Below, in pieces: positions 1-5,934 of a DNA stretch of 5,934 nt; position 1 is the stretch's first letter; each line of letters begins with the position of its first letter. The stretch covers positions 1 to 5,934 of the forward strand of contig JAFPYK010000003.1 of assembly GCA_017412265.1 (NCBI GenBank), in the 5' to 3' direction. The DNA comes from Lachnospiraceae bacterium (GTDB taxonomy: Bacteria; Bacillota; Clostridia; Lachnospirales; Lachnospiraceae). The position numbers were made by a program, and so were the translations under genes. The notes below the pieces were generated by a model that was given only the letters and a program-made list of their open reading frames with translations, was not told the origin of the DNA and did no database searches.

Positions 1-615
1 GAGGAGCTGCTCCGCTACTACGGCGTGGAGCGCCATCCGGGCATCATCGTGGAGAGCAGCGGCTATTACCTGGGCACCTACCGGACCTACCTGCTGCCGC
101 AGGTTGGCTATCACATGTCCATCACGAGGACCTTCTCGGACGGCCTGACGATGATCCTCCCGATGACCCAGGGCCTGACCGAGGTGTCGGACCAGAGAGC
201 TTCGCTCAGCGTCCACCGGCTTCTGAAGACTTCCAACGAGGCGTACCTGAAGGCGGACACGCAGGCGACCACGACGCAGAAGGAAGCAGGAGATGAGGAC
301 GGTCCCTTTGACCTGGGCTATTATATCGAGGAAAATGACGGCAAGAAGGGCAAGATGCTCGTGCTGGCCAGCCATTATTTCATCAATCAGACCATGCTGG
401 AGAGCGGCCAGTACGGCAACGAAGCCTTTATGGCTGAGGTGCTTGCCTACATGACCGGCGTGCAGATGTCCATCCCGGCCCGCTCCCTGCAGCAGCAGTA
501 TGTGGTGCCGACACACACGCAGAGCATCGTCTGGGCTGTGATCACCGTCGGCGTGATCCCGCTGATCCTGCTGACCACCGGCTTCATCATCTGGATCCGG
601 AGAAGAAGGAGATAA
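1..615 (+). CDS. GldG-like ABC transporter auxiliary protein, C-terminal part (left-truncated)
   Basis: This is the 3' end of a gene that begins left of the window; the frame is open from base 1 and ends at TAA 613-615, giving 204 visible residues. The visible part resembles the C-terminal half of GldG-type proteins (ABC-type uncharacterized transport family), which are extracytoplasmic subunits working with an ABC-2 ATPase and permease. Visible traits are a segment reading LLKTSNEAYLK, a hydrophilic Q/T/E-rich loop, a strand MLVLASHYFINQTML followed by GNEAFMAEVLAYMTG (matching the late 'residue-N-x-x-F' block of the family), then one hydrophobic helix (about visible residues 175-199) and a terminal run of arginines. 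That order places the bulk of the domain outside the cell and the Arg tail inside. The following DUF4340 gene, 8 nt away, supports the call because these two families often neighbour each other. Its substrate is unknown. The family call is by pattern recognition; the full N-terminal half cannot be assessed. Confidence 0.8.
   Translation, partial: EELLRYYGVERHPGIIVESSGYYLGTYRTYLLPQVGYHMSITRTFSDGLTMILPMTQGLTEVSDQRASLSVHRLLKTSNEAYLKADTQATTTQKEAGDEDGPFDLGYYIEENDGKKGKMLVLASHYFINQTMLESGQYGNEAFMAEVLAYMTGVQMSIPARSLQQQYVVPTHTQSIVWAVITVGVIPLILLTTGFIIWIRRRRR
606..611 (+). promoter_or_regulatory. Ribosome binding site of the DUF4340 gene
   Basis: AAGGAG lies inside the last arginine codons of the upstream GldG-like gene, 12 nt before the ATG at 624. 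It supports that start and suggests the two genes are translated from one transcript, possibly with coupling. Confidence 0.6.
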
Positions 616-623
616 CGACGGCT

Positions 624-1937
624 ATGACTCTGCAGCAGAAACGAAAGAGAAATGTCATCCTCATGCTGGCGGTGCTGGTGCTTTCCATCGCCGCCTTCGT
701 GGGACTGACGATCTACAATAACCACAAGGACGATCTGGCGAAGGGGACCCGGATCACGAAGACCAGCCCGAAGAAGATCACGGAGCTGACCTTCTACCGG
801 GCCGACACCGACCAGACCGTAGAGCTGGAACTAGACGCGGAAGGGGTCTGGCACAACGTCAAGTACCCGGAGGCTAACCTGATCCAGGGCTATGTGAAAT
901 ACATGTGCAACTCGCTCACCGAGGTGCGCCTGCAGAAGAAGGTGCAGGGACAGCCGGCGGAGTACGGGCTGGACCAGCCGTCGATGGTGATCCAGGCCAA
1001 GGCCGGGAGCGAGGACATCCGCCTCACGATCGGAGACAAGAACGCCGCGGGCATGGGCTACTACGTGACCTACGGCGGGTCGGAGGATATCTGGCTGATG
1101 GGCTCGGAGTATTTCGAGGGCATCGACTATACCGGCGGCTCCCTGGTCTATCCGGAGACGATCCAGCCGCTCACCGTGGCGAGCATCGTCCGCCTGGAGC
1201 GGACCCAGGACGGCCAGACGATGGTCCTGGACTATGACGAGGACAGCGGATCCTCTTTCCTGAGTCTTGTGATGACGGAGCCTTTCCACGGACAGGTTTA
1301 CGCCAACAAGATGCAGATGACGAACTTCATCGACGTCTATAACATGCTGACGTTTGACTCCTGCTATGATTATGACTGCCAGGACTTCTCGAAGTACGGA
1401 TTTGACGATCCGACGATGACCCTGAAGATCCGTTTCCGGGACCAGGAGGATCACGAGATCGACTATCTGCTGGAATTCGGCGACAAGAACGAAGACGGCG
1501 ATTACTATGTGAGGACCAATTATTTCAACAACGTCAACATCATCAACGGGACGAACGCATTTACATTTCTCTCGTTTAACGTCTTCGACTACGTCTACCG
1601 GACGCTGTTCCCGGGCGTGGGCGATGATGTGGAGAAGATTACGATCTCCCGCGGCGGCAAGGATGTGGTCCTGACGCCGGACGGCAGCGAGCAGTATGAG
1701 AACATCGGCAGCCTGGTGCGCCTGCTGTCCGCGGACGCGGTCGCGAAGGACAGCCAGAAGGCAGGCAGCGAAGTCGCCCGCATCGCGGTGGACTGGAAGG
1801 GGCGGACGGACGTCTGGACCTTCTACGAGTACGATGAGAACAGCCTGTATCTGCTGGATCTCAACGGGAAAGACCGCAGTTTTGTGGTGACGAAATCAAG
1901 TGTGGATGAGATTCTGACAATGTCGGGACTGAAATAA
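624..1937 (+). CDS. DUF4340 domain-containing membrane-anchored protein
   Basis: This complete 437-residue protein of unknown biochemical function is the usual partner of GldG-like ABC transporter subunits. The N-terminus has a basic stretch (QQKRKRN, residues 4-10) followed by one hydrophobic helix (about 11-31). No lipobox cysteine is visible there, so it is probably a signal anchor with the rest outside the membrane. The exported part is rich in beta-strand-like, acidic and aromatic sequence. DUF4340 hallmarks are 'YGLDQP' at 114-119 followed by 'IGDKN...GYYV' at 136-148, and a second copy, 'YGFDDP' at 258-263 with 'FGDKN...DYYV' at 285-296, so the domain is internally repeated. The start is supported by AAGGAG 12 nt upstream. 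It sits 8 nt after the GldG-like gene and is very likely in the same operon. The family name is fairly secure from these motifs and context; the role (perhaps substrate handling or assembly for the transporter) is inference. Confidence 0.85.
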   Translation: MTLQQKRKRNVILMLAVLVLSIAAFVGLTIYNNHKDDLAKGTRITKTSPKKITELTFYRADTDQTVELELDAEGVWHNVKYPEANLIQGYVKYMCNSLTEVRLQKKVQGQPAEYGLDQPSMVIQAKAGSEDIRLTIGDKNAAGMGYYVTYGGSEDIWLMGSEYFEGIDYTGGSLVYPETIQPLTVASIVRLERTQDGQTMVLDYDEDSGSSFLSLVMTEPFHGQVYANKMQMTNFIDVYNMLTFDSCYDYDCQDFSKYGFDDPTMTLKIRFRDQEDHEIDYLLEFGDKNEDGDYYVRTNYFNNVNIINGTNAFTFLSFNVFDYVYRTLFPGVGDDVEKITISRGGKDVVLTPDGSEQYENIGSLVRLLSADAVAKDSQKAGSEVARIAVDWKGRTDVWTFYEYDENSLYLLDLNGKDRSFVVTKSSVDEILTMSGLK

Positions 1938-1990
1938 CAGGGGGAGGAACCGGGGAGACCCGGGGCCCGGGAAAGGAGAAGGCAAGAGCC
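1938..1990 (+). other. Spacer between DUF4340 gene and pheS with GC-rich hairpin
   Basis: This short purine- and GC-rich spacer holds a small perfect hairpin at 1950-1963: CCGGG, GAGA loop (a GNRA-type tetraloop), CCCGG. An overlapping alternative pairing is possible at 1959-1971 (CCCGG, GGC, CCGGG). No T-run follows, so it does not look like an intrinsic terminator. The spacer is too short for a T-box leader and none of the conserved T-box sequence is visible. I could not find a convincing -35/-10 pair here or in the end of the preceding gene. Confidence 0.5.
1973..1978 (+). promoter_or_regulatory. Ribosome binding site of pheS
   Basis: AAGGAG is 12 nt before the pheS ATG at 1991. It lies just downstream of the GC-rich hairpin in the spacer, and the alternative 1959-1971 pairing would end 1 nt before it, so folding there could affect ribosome access. 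Confidence 0.6.
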
Positions 1991-3016
1991 ATGAGTATCA
2001 AAGAGAATCTGGAGAGGATCCAGAGTGAGGCGCTGGCACAGATCGGGGCCAGCGAGCATGTAGAGAGCTTAAATGACGTGCGCGTGAGCTTCCTCGGCAA
2101 GAAGGGCGCGCTGACGGCCGTCTTAAAGGGCATGAAGGACGTCGCGCCGGAGGACCGGCCGAAGGTCGGACAGATGGTAAATGACGCGAGAGCGGCCATC
2201 GAGAAGGCCATGGAGGAGAAGCGGCAGGCATTCTTAAGCGCGCTGAAGGCAGAGAAGATCAAGAATGAGACCATCGATGTGACCCTGCCCGCGAAGAAGC
2301 CCGCCCAGGGACACCGCCATCCGAACACGATCGCGCTGGAAGAGGTCGAGCGGATCTTCATCGGAATGGGCTATGAGGTCGTGGAAGGCCCCGAGGTGGA
2401 GTACGATCTGTACAACTTCGAGAAGCTGAACATCCCGGAGGGACATCCGGCCAAGGACGAGCAGGATACCTTCTACATCAATAAAAACATCGTGCTGCGC
2501 ACGCAGACCTCGTCCGTGCAGGCGAGAATCATGGAGAAGGGAGAGCTTCCCATCCGGATTATCTCCCCGGGACGCGTCTTCCGTTCCGACGAAGTGGACG
2601 CGACGCATTCGCCGTCCTTCCACCAGATCGAGGGCCTGCTCATCGACAAGAACATCACCTTCGCGGATCTGAAGGGAACGCTCGCGGAGTTCGCGAAGCA
2701 GCTCTTCGGCGAGGAGACGAAGGTCAAGTTCCGGCCGCATCATTTCCCGTTCACGGAGCCTTCCGCGGAGATGGACGTGAGCTGCTTCAAGTGCGGCGGC
2801 AAGGGCTGCCGTTTCTGCAAGGGATCCGGCTGGATCGAGATCCTGGGCTGCGGCATGGTGCATCCGCACGTGCTGGAGATGTGCGGGATTGACCCGGAGG
2901 TCTACAACGGATTTGCCTTCGGCGTCGGCCTGGAGAGAATCGCCCTGCTGAAATATGAAATCGACGACATGCGGCTGCTGTATGAGAACGACATCCGTTT
3001 CCTGAAACAGTTCTGA
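1991..3016 (+). CDS. pheS: Phenylalanyl-tRNA synthetase alpha subunit
   Basis: The product is the catalytic subunit of the cytoplasmic alpha2-beta2 enzyme that activates phenylalanine with ATP and attaches it to tRNA-Phe. Its 341 residues are a normal length for Firmicutes. Residues 1-90 are the charged helical coiled-coil arm that contacts tRNA. The class II aminoacyl-tRNA synthetase core follows: HPNTIALEEVE at 110-120, RTQTSSVQAR at 170-179, motif 2 at 194-215 (GRVFRSDEVDATHS then FHQIEG), FPFTEPSAEMDV at 252-263, and motif 3 at 307-316 (GFAFGVGLER). Ala309 in motif 3 corresponds, from memory, to E. coli Ala294, which sets phenylalanine specificity, so the pocket looks standard. Between these lies a Cys-rich insertion at 265-280 with two CxxCxGxG units, likely a zinc site, absent from E. 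coli PheS. The ATG is supported by AAGGAG upstream. pheT follows after 13 nt, and the two subunits should be co-translated. There is no sign of damage. Confidence 0.98.
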   Translation: MSIKENLERIQSEALAQIGASEHVESLNDVRVSFLGKKGALTAVLKGMKDVAPEDRPKVGQMVNDARAAIEKAMEEKRQAFLSALKAEKIKNETIDVTLPAKKPAQGHRHPNTIALEEVERIFIGMGYEVVEGPEVEYDLYNFEKLNIPEGHPAKDEQDTFYINKNIVLRTQTSSVQARIMEKGELPIRIISPGRVFRSDEVDATHSPSFHQIEGLLIDKNITFADLKGTLAEFAKQLFGEETKVKFRPHHFPFTEPSAEMDVSCFKCGGKGCRFCKGSGWIEILGCGMVHPHVLEMCGIDPEVYNGFAFGVGLERIALLKYEIDDMRLLYENDIRFLKQF

Positions 3017-3021
3017 GGAGG
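3016..3021 (+). promoter_or_regulatory. Ribosome binding site of pheT, overlapping the pheS stop
   Basis: A perfect AGGAGG begins on the last base of the pheS stop codon TGA (3014-3016) and sits 8 nt before the pheT ATG. This arrangement favours ribosomes finishing pheS re-initiating at pheT, helping to match the 1:1 subunit ratio of the enzyme. Confidence 0.85.
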
Positions 3022-3029
3022 TACAGACT

Positions 3030-5468
3030 ATGAATACACCGTTATCCTGGATTAAAGCATATGTTCCGGACCTTGACTGCACGGATCAGGAGTACACCGA
3101 CGCGATGACGCTGACCGGCACCAAGGTCGAAGGATTTGAGAGACTGGACAAGAACCTGGACAAGATTATTGTCGGCAAGATCTTAAAGATCGAGAAGCAT
3201 CCGGACGCGGACAAGCTGCTGATCTGCCAGGTACAGATCGACGAGGAAGGACAGACCGTACAGATCGTGACGGGCGCGCCGAACGTTGCGGAAGGCCAGA
3301 AGGTGCCTGTGGTCCTGGCCGGCGGACGTGTGGCGGGCAGCCATCACACCGGAGCGGCAGAGGGCGGCATCGAGATCAAGCCCGGCAAGCTGCGCGGCGT
3401 GGAGTCCTTCGGTATGATGTGCTCTGTGGATGAGCTGGGCTCGTCGACGGATTTCTATCCGGACGCTGCGGCGGACGGCATCTATATCTTAAGCGACAAC
3501 GAAGAGTACAAGGACGCGCCGGTCGGGTCTGATGCTGTGGAGCTTCTTGGCCTGCACGATACGGTCTTCGAGTATGAGATCACTTCCAACCGTGTGGACT
3601 GCTTCGGCGTGATCGGCATCGCCCGTGAGGCGGCTGCGACCTTCCGCAAGGAGTTCGTGCCTCCGGTGGTCACCGAGACCGGCAATGACGAGAAGACCTC
3701 GGATTATATCCAGGTTGAGGTCAAGGACCCGGATCTGTGCCCGCGCTACATCGCGAGAGTCGTCAAGAACATCCATCTGGCTCCTTCGCCGGAGTGGATG
3801 CAGAGACGCCTGGCGGCCTGCGGCATCCGCCCGATCAACAACATCGTGGATATCACCAACTATGTGATGGAAGAGTATGCGCAGCCGATGCATGCATTTG
3901 ACTATGACCTGATCGCCGGCAAGAAGATCGTGGTGCGCCGCGCCGAGGACAATGAGCCGTTCGTCACGCTGGACGGGCAGGAGCGCACGATGGATTCTTC
4001 CATGCTGATGATCTGTGACGCCGAGAAAGCGATCGGCATCGCGGGTGTCATGGGCGGAGAGAACTCCAAGATTACCGACGACGTCAAGACGATGGTCTTC
4101 GAGGCGGCCTGCTTCAACGGCACCAACATCCGCCTGACCAGCAAGAAGCTGGGCCTTGCGACGGAAGCCGCGGCGAAGTTCACCAAGGGCCTGGATCCGA
4201 ATACCACCATGGAGGCCATCAACCGTGCCTGCCAGCTCATCGACGAGCTGGGCGCCGGCGAAGTGATCGGCGGCTGCGTGGATATCTATCCGGAGCCTAA
4301 GGGGGATACCAGGGTCGGATTTGACGCGGACAAGATCAATGCGATGCTCGGAACGGACGTGTCCGAGGAGCAGATGATCGCTTACTTCAAGAAGATCGAC
4401 CTGGGCTATGACCCGGAGACGAAGGAAGTGATCGTTCCCTCGTGGAGACAGGACCTGCTGCGTCTGGCGGACCTGGCGGAAGAGGTGGCCCGCTTCTACG
4501 GATATGACAAGATCCCGACCACGCTTCCTTCCGGCGCCGCGACGGCCGGCGGACTCTCCTTCAAGGGACGGATCGAGAACATCGCGAGAGATATGGCCGA
4601 GCGCTTCGGATTCTCCGAGGGATACTGCTATTCCTTCGAGAGCCCGAAGGTCTTCGACAAGCTGCTGCTCGATGAGAACGACCCGCTCCGCCGGACGGTC
4701 TCCATCCTCAACCCTCTGGGCGAGGATTATTCCGTGATGCGTACGCTTCCGGTCAACGGCATCCTGACCAGCCTTGCTACGAATTACAACCGCAGAAATA
4801 AAAACGTCCGCCTCTATGAGCTGGGCAATGTCTACTATCCGAAGGCGCTGCCGGTGACGGAGCTGCCGGACGAGAGAAAGCAGTTCACGCTGGGATTCTA
4901 CGGGGACGGCGATTTCTACGACATGAAGGGTGTACTGGAGGAGTTTCTGGAGAAGGTCGGCATGAAGGACCTGGTGACCTACAACCCGAAGGCCGGCAAG
5001 ACCTTCCTGCATCCCGGCCGCCAGGCGGAGATGATCTATGACGGTGCGGTCATCGGTTATCTCGGCGAGGTGCATCCGGACGTCTGCGAGAACTACGGAC
5101 TGGGCGAGAAGACATATCTGGCAGTGCTGGATATGCCCGAGATCGTCTCCCGTGCGAATTTTGATGTGAAATATACCGGTATCGCCCGTTATCCTGCCGT
5201 GTCCAGAGACCTGGCCATGGTGATGAAGAAGGATATCCTGGCGGGCGACGTGGAGCGCGTGCTGCGCCAGAGAGGCGGAAAGCTCCTCGAGAGCTGCGTC
5301 CTGTTTGACGTGTACGAAGGCGCCCAGATCATGACCGGATATAAGTCGATGGCATATTCACTGACCTTCCGGGCGAAGGATCACACCTTGGAAGACAAGG
5401 AGGTCGGCGCGGTGATGCAGAAGATCCTGCATGGTCTCTCTGAACTGGGGATTACGCTTCGCGCCTAA
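3030..5468 (+). CDS. pheT: Phenylalanyl-tRNA synthetase beta subunit
   Basis: The product is the tRNA-binding and editing subunit of phenylalanyl-tRNA synthetase; it clears tyrosine mischarged onto tRNA-Phe. The 812 residues are full length for the bacterial long form. Domains in order: N-terminal B1 (1-38); EMAP/Trbp111-like OB-fold tRNA-binding domain (about 39-150, with KHPDADKLLICQV at 56-68 and IVTGAPNV at 79-86); the rest of B1 (SNRVDCFGVIGIARE, 186-200); B3/B4 editing domain (about 210-395, with INNIVDITNYVM at 269-280, PMHAFD at 286-291, GIAGVMGGE at 336-344); B5 (about 405-475); catalytic-like core (about 480-710, with YNRRNKNVRLYELGNVYY at 586-603); and the C-terminal FDX-ACB anticodon-binding domain (about 718-811, with RYPAVSRDLAMV at 720-731). 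His288 and Glu358 are the probable counterparts of the E. coli editing residues His261 and Glu334 (from memory). The start has a perfect AGGAGG. One motif, LGLATEAAAKFTKGLDP at 374-390, departs from the usual family pattern. Confidence 0.98.
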   Translation: MNTPLSWIKAYVPDLDCTDQEYTDAMTLTGTKVEGFERLDKNLDKIIVGKILKIEKHPDADKLLICQVQIDEEGQTVQIVTGAPNVAEGQKVPVVLAGGRVAGSHHTGAAEGGIEIKPGKLRGVESFGMMCSVDELGSSTDFYPDAAADGIYILSDNEEYKDAPVGSDAVELLGLHDTVFEYEITSNRVDCFGVIGIAREAAATFRKEFVPPVVTETGNDEKTSDYIQVEVKDPDLCPRYIARVVKNIHLAPSPEWMQRRLAACGIRPINNIVDITNYVMEEYAQPMHAFDYDLIAGKKIVVRRAEDNEPFVTLDGQERTMDSSMLMICDAEKAIGIAGVMGGENSKITDDVKTMVFEAACFNGTNIRLTSKKLGLATEAAAKFTKGLDPNTTMEAINRACQLIDELGAGEVIGGCVDIYPEPKGDTRVGFDADKINAMLGTDVSEEQMIAYFKKIDLGYDPETKEVIVPSWRQDLLRLADLAEEVARFYGYDKIPTTLPSGAATAGGLSFKGRIENIARDMAERFGFSEGYCYSFESPKVFDKLLLDENDPLRRTVSILNPLGEDYSVMRTLPVNGILTSLATNYNRRNKNVRLYELGNVYYPKALPVTELPDERKQFTLGFYGDGDFYDMKGVLEEFLEKVGMKDLVTYNPKAGKTFLHPGRQAEMIYDGAVIGYLGEVHPDVCENYGLGEKTYLAVLDMPEIVSRANFDVKYTGIARYPAVSRDLAMVMKKDILAGDVERVLRQRGGKLLESCVLFDVYEGAQIMTGYKSMAYSLTFRAKDHTLEDKEVGAVMQKILHGLSELGITLRA

Positions 5469-5934
5469 TGAACATGGCAATGTCCGAAAGAGACAAAACC
5501 GCCGCCCGTCACGCGGCGGCGGTTGTTTTGCTGGTGATATACCTGGCGGTGCTGCTGTACCTGCTCTTCCTGAGCGACCGGTACGGGCGCACAGAAGGGT
5601 TCACCGAATATCACTATAACCTGATCCCGTTTGCGGAGATCCGGCGCTACATCAGCTATCGGAGCTCATTTAACACCGAGCTCTTCCTGGTAAATATCGT
5701 GGGAAATGTGCTGGCGTTTGCGCCGTTCGGCTTCCTGCTGCCGCTCGCCTATCGCAGGGTGGCGGTCTTCTGGCAGGTGACGCTGCTTGGATTTCTCTTC
5801 AGCCTTCTGGTGGAGACCATGCAGCTGCTTCTGATGGTGGGAACGTTCGATGTGGATGACCTGATCCTGAATGTGACAGGCGTCATGATCGGCTACGGCC
5901 TGTCCGTGCTGTTTCGAAGAGCTAAGAAGCCGGA
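5468..5934 (+). CDS. VanZ-family membrane protein (right-truncated)
   Basis: A frame open from ATG 5468 to the window edge gives 155 residues with no stop reached. It is a VanZ-family integral membrane protein: NLIPFAEI at 51-58, NIVGNVLAFAPFGFLLP at 76-92, and the acidic signature VETMQ at 115-119, FDVDDLILNVTG at 127-138, IGYG at 141-144. Four membrane helices are visible (about 16-36, 74-94, 98-123, 131-149). VanZ itself gives low-level teicoplanin resistance, but most family members have no known function, so resistance should not be inferred. The ATG at 5468 overlaps the pheT stop (TAATG); ATGs at 5474 and 5480 are alternatives. Only a weak GGGGA (5447-5451) lies upstream, so translation may depend on ribosomes leaving pheT. 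The upstream starts are preferred because they supply basic residues (Lys10, Arg14) before helix 1; TTG 5528 would start inside that helix. A terminator-like hairpin lies within codons 9-21. The C-terminal basic RRAKKP suggests the protein is nearly complete. Confidence 0.85.
   Translation, partial: MNMAMSERDKTAARHAAAVVLLVIYLAVLLYLLFLSDRYGRTEGFTEYHYNLIPFAEIRRYISYRSSFNTELFLVNIVGNVLAFAPFGFLLPLAYRRVAVFWQVTLLGFLFSLLVETMQLLLMVGTFDVDDLILNVTGVMIGYGLSVLFRRAKKP
5494..5530 (+). terminator. Intrinsic-terminator-like hairpin after pheT, inside the vanZ start region
   Basis: A 10-bp perfect inverted repeat pairs AACCGCCGCC (5497-5506) with GGCGGCGGTT (5515-5524) around the 8-nt loop CGTCACGC. It is preceded by CAAAA and followed by GTTTTG, so the T-rich tail TTGTTTT has six T in seven. 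This is the layout of a rho-independent terminator, placed 26 nt past the pheT stop. It also encodes the vanZ residues TAARHAAAVV. Whether it stops all, some or no transcription is unknown; the tail is short and interrupted by a G, which would fit partial termination. Confidence 0.6.

Noticed and set aside
831..1454. Minus-strand open frame opposite the DUF4340 gene
   Set aside because: No ribosome binding site or domain was recognised, and the composition is that of an antisense shadow (Arg/Leu/His/Val-rich).
1870..1990. Possible promoter for pheS in the end of the DUF4340 gene
   Set aside because: The stretch is more AT-rich than its surroundings, but I found no -35/-10 pair with good matches and proper spacing.
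2234..3082. Minus-strand open frame opposite pheS and the start of pheT
   Set aside because: It spans two real genes on the other strand and shows the same biased composition with no family motif; it is a mirror of pheS codon use.
3179..3191. Short palindrome GATCTT-A-AAGATC in pheT
   Set aside because: It is explained by the codons for Lys-Ile-Leu-Lys-Ile, too short and AT-rich to be stable, and has no nearby feature.
3489..5075. Long minus-strand open frame (528 codons) opposite pheT
   Set aside because: It lies entirely antisense to a well-conserved gene, its translation is a low-complexity mix rich in Arg, Leu, Asp and His with no recognisable domain, and it is expected from the strong G/C codon-position bias of pheT.
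5528..5536. TTG 5528 or GTG 5534 as the true start of the VanZ-family gene, placing the terminator upstream of it
   Set aside because: These starts fall inside membrane helix 1, remove the basic N-terminal residues and leave no room for a promoter after the hairpin. They are less likely but not excluded.
5431..5619. Plus-strand open frame overlapping the pheT end in another frame
   Set aside because: Its translation is Arg/Gly-rich without motifs, whereas the overlapping frame from 5468 gives clear VanZ-family motifs over the same DNA.

Overview
This 5.9 kb window looks like chromosomal DNA from a fairly GC-rich Clostridia-type Firmicute, most plausibly Lachnospiraceae or a relative. The grounds are strong AGGAG-type ribosome binding sites, a PheS with the Cys-rich insertion seen in Firmicute enzymes, a GldG-like/DUF4340 gene pair of the kind common in gut Clostridia, and a VanZ-family gene. 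The assignment comes from family knowledge and not from a database search.

Layout: all five genes lie on the + strand and are tightly packed. (1) 1-615 is the 3' end of a GldG-like gene, the auxiliary component of an ABC-2-type transporter; it ends in one transmembrane helix and an arginine-rich tail. (2) 624-1937 is a complete DUF4340 gene, 8 nt downstream, encoding a membrane-anchored extracytoplasmic protein with internal repeats. (3) A 53-nt spacer (1938-1990) holds a GC-rich hairpin and the pheS ribosome binding site, with no T-box and no clear terminator. (4) 1991-3016 pheS and 3030-5468 pheT encode the alpha and beta subunits of phenylalanyl-tRNA synthetase; both look intact. (5) 5468 to the right edge is a VanZ-family membrane protein whose first ATG overlaps the pheT stop codon by one base; its stop lies outside the window.

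How they work together: GldG-like and DUF4340 proteins form one membrane module whose ATPase and permease genes should lie to the left of the window. PheS and PheT form the alpha2-beta2 enzyme that charges tRNA-Phe. Nothing in the sequence links the two modules functionally, but the short spacers and the lack of a convincing terminator before pheS make co-transcription possible.

The most interesting structure is an intrinsic-terminator-like hairpin (10-bp perfect GC-rich stem flanked by A and T runs, 5494-5530). It lies just after pheT and inside the first codons of the VanZ reading frame, so it could be a leaky terminator or attenuator controlling vanZ. No mobile element, CRISPR array, tRNA or rRNA gene was seen. 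The window is mostly ordinary housekeeping sequence and I do not see a clearly novel system.
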